Positions 21,292-33,200 of a stretch of 64,000 nt of DNA are shown in pieces. The translations under genes were made by a program, and so were the position numbers. The stretch is from Lamellibrachia satsuma (taxonomy: Eukaryota > Annelida > Polychaeta > Sabellida > Siboglinidae). The first letter of the stretch is position 1. Each line of letters opens with the position of its first letter. The notes beneath the pieces are model-generated. The model did not search any database, was not told where the DNA came from, and worked only from the letters and a program-made list of their open reading frames with translations. The stretch is from NCBI GenBank assembly GCA_033239005.1, contig BSQZ01000022.1, positions 1,054,001-1,118,000 on the forward strand, in the 5' to 3' direction.

Positions 21292-24200
21292 CTAATGAAC
21301 TGTCTTCGCTGTTGTTGTTGCCATGCCAACAACCTCTGTTGCCATGCCAACTGCTGTTGTTGGCATGTCAACTGGGGTGGTTGTCATGACGTCTGCCTCC
21401 TCTCTCAGACTCTCCACCTTCTCTGTCAGGAGAAGCTGCAGCAGACAGCATTTAAAATGAGTAACTGCCTTTTCTAAAAAAAAAACAATTGTTAAATTCA
21501 TATTAGTCCACAAATTAGACAAAATAAAAACTACTGAAATATCAGCATATCGTATGTAAGAAATCGTGAACAATATTGTCGAGAAAGAAACAGTATTAAG
21601 AGTTTGAAAAACTTATGCCTTTGATTTTCCCCAAAATATATGTTAGGACATCAAAATGCAACCACAACTAAATATTACAAACCTTTAGATCGACACTTTT
21701 TATAAAATGTCTTAATATCAAGCTTATAAAAAATTATAACTTGGGTCATTTCCTATTTTGTGTAAACTTTGCAACAACATTTTAATATGCGCGCACATTT
21801 ATATGCATGTTAACAAGTAGAACAAATGTGATGCATTTGGATCAGAAGTAGCTAATGAAACGTGTAGAAACTGGATTAAACTATTTCTCATGAGACAGAA
21901 CAAACACTGTTCAAACCGTGCAGTAAAGGTTACAAGAATGGGGTACACTCTGTCACATTGGGTAGGGATCAAAGTCACCTTGGCCGAGGCGATGATCTGT
22001 TTTGCTGCCTTGTGAGAAAAGAACTCGATCGCTCGCACCAACGCTGACGACTCGGCGAATGCCACCTGCTGGAGGTTCTTGTAACCAGCCTTATAAAGTT
22101 GTCTCGCTCGACCCTGAAAAACATGTGACGTGACTTGATCTATTTACAGACACTGAAACAATCATGCATGCATGCACATTTCTGCAGTATGGTTCTCTTT
22201 CGTAAACACAAAACTGAAGAAAACTATTGCAACATCCTCATGAACAAGTTATAGTTTGCTATGCCCCTTGGCGTTCTCGAATAACATATTTTGAACTGAA
22301 TTATGTTATATGCTAGGATTTTTGTGCGTACATATGGGTCAGAAGTGTTAGCTCTGAATCAATTCAACATATTGTGGATAATCTAACAAGTAAATATCAT
22401 GTGCTACATCAATTATGTAATTACAAATGCACCATATATATGTATTTCATATCCCTGACACCCCTCTCAGGCTGTAACTTATGCTTAATGTTTATTCATT
22501 TCTGTAGCACAAAATCTATGCAATGATGTGTTGGTGTTGTACAGGTTAATAAATAAAAATAATAATAAAATAAAAAATATTACATAAAACAATTATGGTG
22601 ATATGATAAAAAATATACATATATAAAATCTAGACAATTATACCAAAAGGTGCTATAAATAATAAAAATATAAATATTACATAAACAATAATGATGATAG
22701 AATAAAACATACAATCCAGGCAATTATGTCATATGGCTTTAAATAAACAAAAGATAACAGGTTAAATAGAGTATGATAGGATATAAGAATTAAAAAGAAT
22801 GAAGCTATATATATATATATGTATGTATGTATGTATAGCTTCATTCTTTTTAATTCTTATATCCTATCATACTCTATTTAACCTGTTATCTTTTGTTTGA
22901 CATATATAAATATATATAATAACTCTATAGTATATATATATATATATATAACATTATATATAAATATATATATATATAATAACTTTATAGTATGCTAATA
23001 AAAAATAGTGAGTCTAGCTTGCTCTTAGAAACTTTAACATTATTAACACTTCATAAATATTTGGGTAGTGCATTTTTAGTGCAGAGACTTTGAAAGCAAG
23101 GAGCACGGTCTCCCAGTGTTTTTCGCTTCGTCCTTGACACATTTAGTGTAAGTGCATCACAAGACCACGCAGTGCGTTGATGATAACACGCTGTCATCTT
23201 GATTGCAGATAAGAGGAAAATCAATTTAGAGCAGTGCCTGATACTCCAGTAGAACATTTCATGATGTTAAAAAACACTTCAAGGTCCATGGTATCAAATG
23301 TAACAGACAAGTCGATCAGAATCAGTGTTACTTTCTGTTGGTCCATATTAAGAAGGATATCTGACTGAACCTTAACAAGAGCAGTTTCAATATGATGCAT
23401 CATCCTCGGAGACCAGTGCGAATGTATCCAATTAATCATCGAAACATTCTCTGGTTGGTATAGAGGATGGCTCAGAGGCACCCAAGTTATTCTGAATGGC
23501 ATCTATTTTGTCCTTAAAATAGTTGCCAAATTCACTGACAAGAAGTTCCACTGACTCACGTTGAGGCAGTGGATTACTTTGCTTCTTATCACACAAGATG
23601 TTGACCAATGCAAACTGTTTCTTCGAGTCTGACATATGTATTCCTAGCTCGGTGGAATGTCAACAAAGTGTCATCATTGTTGGCCTGTCTCCACATCTGT
23701 TCAGTGCCCTGACATGTATTCCTAGCACGGTGGAATGTCAACAAAGTGTCATCATTGTTGGCCTGTCTCCACATCTGTTCAGTGCCCTGACATGTATTCC
23801 TAGCTCGGTGGAATGTCAACAAAGTGTCATCATTGTTGACCTGTCTCCAGTCATCATTGTTGACCTGTCTCCACATCTATTCAGTGCCCTGACATGTATT
23901 CCTAGCTCGGCGGAATGTCAACAAAGTGTCATCATTGTTGACCTGTCTCCAGTCATCATTGTTGACCTGTCTCCACATCTGTTCTGTGCCCTGACATGTA
24001 TTCCTAGCTCGGCGGAATGTCAACAAAGTGTCATCATTGTTGACCTGTCTCCAGTCATCATTGTTGACCTGTCTCCACATCTATTCAGTGCCCTGACATG
24101 TATTCCTAGCTCGGCGGAATGTCAACAAAGTGTCATCATTGTTGACCTGTCTCCAGTCATCATTGTTGACCTGTCTCCACATCTGTTCTGTGCCCTGACA

Positions 24201-27200
24201 TGTATTCCTAGCTCAGTGGAATGTCAACAAAGTGTCATCATTGTTGACCTGTCTCCAGTCATCATTGCTGACCTGTCTCCACATCTGTTCAGTGCCCTGA
24301 CATGTATTCCTAGCTTGGTGGAATGTCAACAAAGTGTCATCATTGTTGACCTGTCTCTAGTCATCATTGTTGACCTGTCTCCACATCTATTCAGTGCCCT
24401 GACATGTATTCCTAGCTCGGCGGAATGTCAACAAAGTGTCATTATTGTTGACCTGTCTCCAGTCATCATTGTTGACCTGTCTCCACATCTGTTCTGTGCC
24501 CTGACATGTATTCCTAGCTCAGTGGAATGTCAACAAAGTGTCATCATTGTTGACCTGTCTCCAGTCATCATTGCTGACCTGTCTCCACATCTGTTCAGTG
24601 CCCTGACATGTATTCCTAGCTTGGTGGAATGTCAACAAAGTGTCATCATTGTTGACCTGTCTCTAGTCATCATTGTTGACCTGTCTCCACATCTGTTCAG
24701 TGCCCTGACATGTATTCCTAGCTCGGTGGAATGTCAACAAAGTGTCATCATTGTTGACCTGTCTCCAGTCATCATTGTTGACCTGTCTCCACATCTGTCC
24801 TGTGTCCTGACATGTATTCCTAGCTCGGTGGAATGTCAACAAAGTGTCATCATTGTTGACCTGTCTCCAGTCATCATTGTTGACCTGTCTCCACATCTGT
24901 TCAGTGCCCTGACATGTATTCCTAGCTTGGTGGAATGTCAACAAAGTGTCATCATTGTTGACCTGTCTCCAGTCATCATTGTTGACCTGTCTCCACATCT
25001 ATTCAGTGCCCTGACATGTATTCCTAGCTCGGCGGAATGTCAACAAAGTGTCATCATTGTTGACCTGTCTCCAGTCATCATTGTTGACCTGTCTCCACAT
25101 CTGTTCTGTGCCCTGACATGTATTCCTAGCTCGGCGGAATGTCAACAAAGTGTCATCATTGTTGACCTGTTTCCAGTCATCATTGTTGACCTGTCTCCAC
25201 ATCTATTCAGTGCCCTGACATGTATTCCTAGCTCGGCGGAATGTCAACAAAGTGTCATCATTGTTGACCTGTCTCCAGTCATCATTGTTGACCTGTCTCC
25301 ACATCTGTTCTGTGCCCTGACATGTATTCCTAGCTCAGCGGAATGTCAACAAAGTGTCATCATTGTTGACCTGTCTCCAGTCATCATTGTTGACCTGTCT
25401 CCACATCTGTTCAGTGCCCTGACATGTATTCCTAGCTTGGTGGAATGTCAACAAAGTGTCATCATTGTTGACCTGTCTCTAGTCATCATTGTTGACCTGT
25501 CTCCACATCTGTTCAGTGCCCTGACATGTATTCCTAGCTCGGTGGAATGTCAACAAAGTGTCATCATTGTTGACCTGTCTCCAGTCATCATTGTTGACCT
25601 GTCTCCACATCTATTCAGTGCCCTGACATGTATTCCTAGCTCGGCGGAATGTCAACAAAGTGTCATCATTGTTGACCTGTCTCCAGTCATCATTGTCGAC
25701 CTGTCTCCACATCTATTCAGTGCCCTGACATGTATTCCTAGCTCGGTGGAATGTCAACAAAGTGTCATCATTGCTGACCTGTCTCCACATCTATGCAGTG
25801 CCCTGACATGTATTCCTAGCTCGGTGGAATGTCAACAAAGTGTCATCATTGTTGACCTGTCTCCAGTCATCATTGTTGACCTGTCTCCGTATCTGTTCAG
25901 TGCCCTGACATGTATTCCTAGCTCGGTGGAATGTCAACAAAGTGTCATCATTGTTGACCTGTCTCCAGTCATCATTGTTGACCTGTCTCCGTATCTGTTC
26001 GGTGCCCTGACATGTATTCCTAGCTCGGTGGAATGTCAACAAAGTGTCATCATTGTTGACCTGTCTCCACACCAGTTCAGCTGTTCGTCTTTGTGACTTG
26101 AGAGTTCATTGTCAAACCATGGCACCAGAGGCCTTGCTACAGTCTTGGATTTGGTGGGTGCATGCTTATCTAGTAACTGTCTTAAATCTGAATTATAATC
26201 ACCAACTAGCTGATTATTATAGCGTATTATTAACACTCAGCAGTTGATTTACCAGATACTTTAGGTCAGTGCCAAAACCACTGTTTTTGATGTGCTTCAG
26301 TTTCTGATAAGAGATTGTACGTGCCTTTAATGGTCGTCTAGGTATGTTCACTTGATAATGCACAAACATGTGATCAGAAACCATTTAATCAGCCGCAGGG
26401 TTGCTAAGTAGTACTTCATTGTTACACCCGGAGATAATTAAATCCAGGCTGTAGCCAGACTGATGAGTTGACACACAAACATGTTGTGTTAAATCATACA
26501 CAATCAGTACGTCACACATCCTAATCCTGTCAGTATCAGTATCCATGTGTACATTACTGTCACCTGTTATCAGGAGTGAATTGCAGGTCTAAACCACATT
26601 AGACAGGTAGGTCTGGAACTCGTCAAAGATGGTATGAACGGAAATTGGTGACAGGCTATAAGGACTAACTGTGGGTTTACATCAGACGCAATGCACCTCT
26701 GTGGGGTAATTACATATGACAAATCATTTCAAAAGGGAGCATTTGACAATGCAGCAATACAGGTCTGTTAAATCTTATTTCAAAACAATTGCATCGTTTC
26801 TCTAGTTTTAATAAAAACTCATGGGTAGCCGTAGCAGGAGGCGTGTTCACTCACTATTGTCACTGCGGGGATCTCCATCAGAGGGATGAGCTCCATCGAG
26901 ACGCAGAAGGAGAGACGCTTCACAAAGTTGGGCAGCAGGTCGTGGAAGGCCCACAACTCCTCCAGCTCCTGGGGTCAGAAAACTGCTAAAGTCAGGGACG
27001 TGGCTTCATGACAGTCAGGGATATGGCTTTATGACAGTCAAGGTTGTGGCTACACGACAGTTAGGGACATGGCTTCATGACAGTCACGGATGTGGCTTCA
27101 TGACAGTCATGGATGTGGCTTTATGACAGTCAGGGATGTGGCTTCACGACAGTCGGGGACATGGCTTTTTGACAGTCATGGACATGTCAATCTAAGCAGC

Positions 27201-30200
27201 ATTTTTCAGGGTCTATTACATATGTTCGTCCCAGTGAAGCTAGACTAGATTTTATTGCTGATACAATCACATTAATAGAATGTAAACCAAATAGAATGTC
27301 ACCTGAGAGAAATGCATGACACAGGAAGCGAATGAGGCTGCCCCTGTCAGTAGTTGTTGGATGAAGCCGCGGGGAAGCTGGAACTTGGTGGCGACATCCC
27401 ACACTGACTGCTGCTTCCACAGACTGTACAGGATCAGTGTGAGGTAGAACCGGTCAACCACGTCTTCGTCCGCATTCTGTAACCACATACATAACCACGT
27501 CACGGTTCATAGACGTTTAATAGATTGGCCACTCTGGAGATTTCTAAGGTTTATGTTGTGCTGGCCTATTTTTAATGTGGGCTTTCAATAACTCTTATTA
27601 ATGGCAGTAGCTGAAATAAGCTGAAATGTCCTGTTATTAATCTAAGAAGCAATGCAGCTTTTGTACAATTTTTTTAATTGCCTTCTCAATTGATTTAGCC
27701 CATTACATATGAGGTTCATATCTGAAGTGGGAGAATATTTGAAGTAATATGCACAGTCGAGTAGAGTGCATACTGTTGTTGAAATCGTCAAGAGCTGACT
27801 TTTATTTATAGATCTTGTAACTTGCATAAGTGTAAATAGTCTTGTCACAGTATATAAAACCAGACCACCTTTGTAATTTTGTTGTTGAATTTTGACCAGA
27901 TATGGTCAAATATAATTTACCTGTTTGTCTGATGAATTCACCAAAGCGAAATAACACTTTTGTACAAATGAGCTGGCAAGTTGTATTCGATACTAGCTAG
28001 GTTTGATTTTTTTGTGAACTGAGTCGAGATATGAGCAACAAAAGTCAAATTGGGGAGGCATTGTTACACAAGTTTCAATGACCCAGCAAAGCTGCAGCAG
28101 CCTGACCTTCCTAGTTCTCTGTCCCGATGCTTTCTTTGCAATGTAGCTTTCCGAGACCCCTACTAGTGCTGCCACCTTCAACTCACACTCGTCCAGATTG
28201 TTCATCTACAACAGAACACGTGAACAAATTATTCACCAGCAGTAACATATGTCATACATTGTCATGGTTGTTTTGTGAATAGCCACATATATACACCTCT
28301 TGTTATTAGTCATTTATTACGGGTATATTATCAGCCTGTATGTTGCAAAAATCACTTATGATGTTGCTTGACATGAGACCCACTGCATGGGTTTCTTGCA
28401 GTGGACAGGAATTCAAGCAATATTTCTCTACCAGTGTGCTTAACCAGATATGTGGTTACTTGAACATACCTGGTCTGATATCACTGGAGACTGGACATAC
28501 CTGTTTGACCTTTCACATGAATGGTTTAGATTAAGTTGGCAGAGGTGTATCGGCCAAACACGCAAGAAGCTGTGTTCAGTGGTTTACACATCAGTTTAAA
28601 TCGTCCTGTTACTATTCTAGGAAATATTGAATTTCACTGTCCATTGTACGAATAATGATGTTATTATCTCAGTAAAAAAACATGTCGGATTCTTGGAAAC
28701 AGCAGCACAATATTTCTATAGTAACAATCATGAGCTACAAACGATGGTGAACTTCCTGCCAGCATAAATTTGTTCACTGTGAAATCGAAACATAGTGTGT
28801 CGTTATTTTGTCACCAGTAAACTGCAGTGCGATTCTTACTTAAATACATAACACTGATTAAACTTGCAAATATCAATGTTATTTTCTGTTCTGGGATGGA
28901 TCAGTCAGATAATACATTGTGATCGGGGGCCATTTGTAATTAACTCGCAGGGCGACAGACCAGTCATGCATTAGTAATGCTAAACATCGACATGTAGACT
29001 TGTGCCAGTATAATCTTGTACAGGATGGATAATATCTCAACACAAATGCAGTCTTATGAGCTTGTGTGGTGGGAAAATACGAATGTTATAAATAGCCATC
29101 GTGTTCTGTCAAAATGACCCAGTGAGAATTTCATTTCGAGTATGTTACAATGTAGAAGCATCTGTTGACATTTTTGTAGCCATTAACCACCAGGAAGTGA
29201 TACTTTAGTTAAGTTTTTGTAAAAACTATAGCACAGATCTTACACGTGAACAAAACAGGGAGGCAGATTAAGTGGAAATGACAACTGTACCATTCAGTAT
29301 GAATGGTTAAATATCATTTGAAAAAACGAGTCAAAGCGAATATTATAAACTAACCCAGTTGCATGGGAGACAAGGCAAGAGCTTATGACTCAATGAACTC
29401 CCCAGTCAAGTGTTGGTAGCGCAATGACAATGACTCAATGAACTCCCCAGTCAAGTGTTGGTAGCGCAATGACAATGACTCAATGAACTCCCCAGTCAAG
29501 TGTTGGTAGTGCAATGACAATGACTCAATGAACTCCCCAGTCAAGTGTTGGTAGTGCAATGACAATGACTCAATGAACTCCCCAGTCAAGTGTTGGTAGT
29601 GCAATGACAATGACTCAATGAACTCCCCAGTCAAGTGTTGGTAGTGCAATGACAATGACTCAATGAACTCCCCAGTCAAGCGTTGGTAGTGCAATGACAA
29701 TGACATCTTCGCACCACAAAAAATCACGTATGACTGCCGGTTTCACAGTGTTTGGTGGATGTTTGACGTAGATCATGTAACAATGGTTGAAACACACATA
29801 GCATTGCTCACAATTGTTCTGAGTTATGTAATTTATATCAAACGTCCACATTGGTTTCTTCAACGTAATACCACACCCCCTGGGGAATTTTAAATATGTT
29901 TAATGTACAAACCATCCCCGTGGACCCCCAGGCACGCCTACAAAATGTCAATATGAAATATGAGGGAACAGACAGACAGAGTCAAAAACTACTTTATAGT
30001 AGATAGACCACCTGATTAAAGTAGGTCATCCACGAGGGTTTGACCTGTGACACGAGGTCATAGGGCGTGACGACATAGAGCATGTGGAGGTGGTTGGCAA
30101 CAACGAGTGATTGTAGAGCAATCCGAAGGTCCATGTACAGCTGATTGGCTCGGTCAATGTCCACTGAACCTGCAGAGCAAAGGTCATAGGGTGTAGTGCA

Positions 30201-33200
30201 GAGGTCACCATTCAGTCCAGGCAGTGATGATGATTTGATATAGGACTCAGAAGAATAACTTATTTCAAGACACAACTTACATATTTTTCCGTGCATTCAC
30301 AACTGTGAAATCATTTTAGTTGTGTAATTCTTATTCTGAAGCACACTTTAAATAAAATATACTACACAGCTTACACTGTCTCCTTGTTTGCACAATTAAA
30401 CTTACTTATTTATTTCATTTGATGTATAATATTATTCATGTGTCTCTAAATATAGTGTATTGTATTGATATTCACTATCATCACAGCAATAAAATGTAAA
30501 TCTTATGATGTTACTCCTGAATAAATATCATTACTATTACTGCACACATGAAATCAACAATTATTTTATACTTATCTGGGAGAATCTCTTTGATGCTAAG
30601 AAATGGCAATGAAAATGTTACTAATTATTATAGTATTATACAGTTTTCAATTAATTTCTTTAGCATACCTTCCAGTAGTAGAATAAAAGTGTTGTTTTTA
30701 TCAATCGTGTGTTTTAGGTGTAAAAAAATTACACATAGATTTACGAGAAACCAAAATTGTTCACACAAAAGGAAAACTATATTTATTTAACCATCGCAGT
30801 CACGCAATAAAATGTCTTACCTTTAAATGTAGCCCGGCCCAACGTAGTGACCTCCAGGGCGTCATCCTGTCCAACAGTCAGCTTGACCAGGCCGACATCC
30901 AGCAGGGTTTGTAGTTCAGTGGACGTTAGACTGACCAGATCAACGTCCAGCTCAGTGCTCTGGACGTGACAGAGCGTCCGCTGGAGAAACTTCTGGACTG
31001 ACTGGACAGATGGCGTCAGCTGTCGCGAGTTGATAATTATAGTTTCAGCAAATTATATGCCTTTCTTAAAGATACAGATATAAAGATACAGGGTCTGATA
31101 ATTTTATACTGTAACATCATATTATATAAATAAACTCTATCTACTATTAACATCTTGACTGCCAACATGTGTTTTAATGACACAGCTTTTTTCCATATAA
31201 TTTGACCGTTATCTGTTTATGGTTTGGTTGCATATTGGAAATAAATCACTGAACTTTTCCATAGTCATAATTATAGTAATGCATCAAGTATGCTATATGC
31301 TAAATCAATAATTATTATCATTTATAATCATGGCTCAAAGTTGCGACTACATAGTCGCAAATGTGACAGAATTTTGCTCCTAATTTGTTTACTTTAGAAA
31401 TGCTGCATTCCTAGAATGTTAACTTTGAGGCTTGATGTTTCATGCTATAATTTGTTTTTCATGGCATAATCAATTTGGGGGAAAGAAACATTAGACATTT
31501 TAAATAAAGTGACCACATTAAATGGCAATATTTTGCAAATTAATTGGTAAGTGTATAAAATGACAGCTGTTTCGTATTTATTCAAAACAAATATTTACTG
31601 ATTTTTGTTCACATTTCAGCAGATCCTTGGAAAGGTCACATTTCATTGTAATACCATAAATGTTGTTCTCTACAAGGAAACACATTTTCTTTCCCATTTC
31701 CAAGTCTATAAATACTTTAAAGTCTCATTATGTAGGTTATCAAATCACAAAACTGGTTATATGTTTGCACTGTTAATTTCAGTGTTCTCCCTGCCTCCAC
31801 TACAGCTTGAAAGGTACATTCATTTGTGTGGTGGGACACATGGTGGGGCACAGTGGTAGTTCGATTCCACCTACCACCGTGTAAAAGCTTGGACAATATC
31901 GTTCACCCACTTATGTCTTTCGGAAAAGATAGTAAAAGCTGCCCTTCTACCCTGTGTCTGTGCCAGGGGAAGTAAAAGATCCCACACAGGGGGTAAATGT
32001 GTCGTGGACTCATAGGGTGGTGGTCTCTGCCTCTAACTCACTGATTCTAGCTCCCACGTTCATAGCTGCTTCCCAGTCAGGTATGTGAGAGGCACCGGGC
32101 AGGCTGTGTGGATGACAGTAACGCTGTAGGTGACTCCCTACAGGGGTCTACAGCAGTGTATGGATGAGAGGCACCAGGCAGGCTGTGTGGATGACAGTAA
32201 CGCTGTAGCTGAATCCCTACAAGGGTCTACAGCAGTGTATGGATGAGAGGCACCAGGCAGGCAGTGTGGATGACAGTAACCCTGTAGCTGACTCCCTACA
32301 AGGGTCTACAGCAGTGTATGGATGAGAGGCACCAGGCAGGCTGTGTGGATGACAGTAACGCTGTAGCTGAATCCCTACAAGGGTCTACAGCAGTATATGG
32401 ATGAGAGGCACCAGGCAGGCTGTGTGGATGACAGTAACCCTGTAGTTGACTCCCTACAAGGGTCTACAGCAGTGTATGGAGGAGAGGCACCAGGCAGGCT
32501 ATGTGGATGACAGTAACGCTGTAGCTGACTCCCTACAGGGGTCTACAGCAGTGTATGGATGAGAGGCACCAGGCAGGCTGTGTGGATGACAATAACGCTG
32601 TAGCTGACTCCCTACAGGGGTCTACAGCAGTGTATGGAGGAGAGGCACCAGGCAGGCTGTGTGGATGACAGTAACGTTGTAGCTGACTCCCTACAGGGGT
32701 CTACAGCAGTGTATGGATGAGAGGCACCAGGCAGGCTATGTGGATGACAGCAACGCTGTAGCTGACTCCCTACAGGGGTCTACAGCAGTGTATGGATGAG
32801 AGGCACCAGGCAGGCAGTGTGGATGACATTAACGTTGTAGCTGACTCCCTACAGGGGTCTACAGCAGTGTTTGGATGAGAGGCACCAGGCAGGCTGTGTG
32901 GATGACAGTAACGTTGTAGCTGACTCCCTACAGGGGTCTACAGCAGTGTTTGGATGAGAGGCACCAGGCAGGCAGTGTGGATGACATTAACGTTGTAGCT
33001 GACTCCCTACAAGGGTCTACAGCAGTGTATGGATGAGAGGCACCGGGCAAGCTGTGTGGATGACATTAACGCTGTTGCGGACTCCCTACAGGGGTCTACA
33101 GCAGTGTGTGGATGGAACACATACCTTGAGTCCAATGGTGGTAAGAATGAGCCGTCTCAACCCCTTGCCTTCCTCATATAACAGACTGCTGACACAGCGC

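Noticed and set aside
21292..21435. Idea that the [15 protein letters not shown] segment is a separate small gene
   Set aside because: It starts at a good acceptor and continues the HELQ frame ([18 protein letters not shown]), matching the family C-terminus, so it is the last HELQ exon.
23598..26096. 832-residue repetitive open frame on the plus strand
   Set aside because: It is produced by a minisatellite whose units are multiples of three bases, embedded in a LINE and antisense in a HELQ intron. No start context or domain supports a gene.
29383..29727. Open frame with a 15-residue repeat on the minus strand
   Set aside because: A 45-bp minisatellite inside a HELQ intron; the periodicity keeps the frame open.
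32082..33113. CRISPR-like or coding array
   Set aside because: A 79-bp head-to-tail minisatellite without spacers, lying between HELQ exons 11 and 12.
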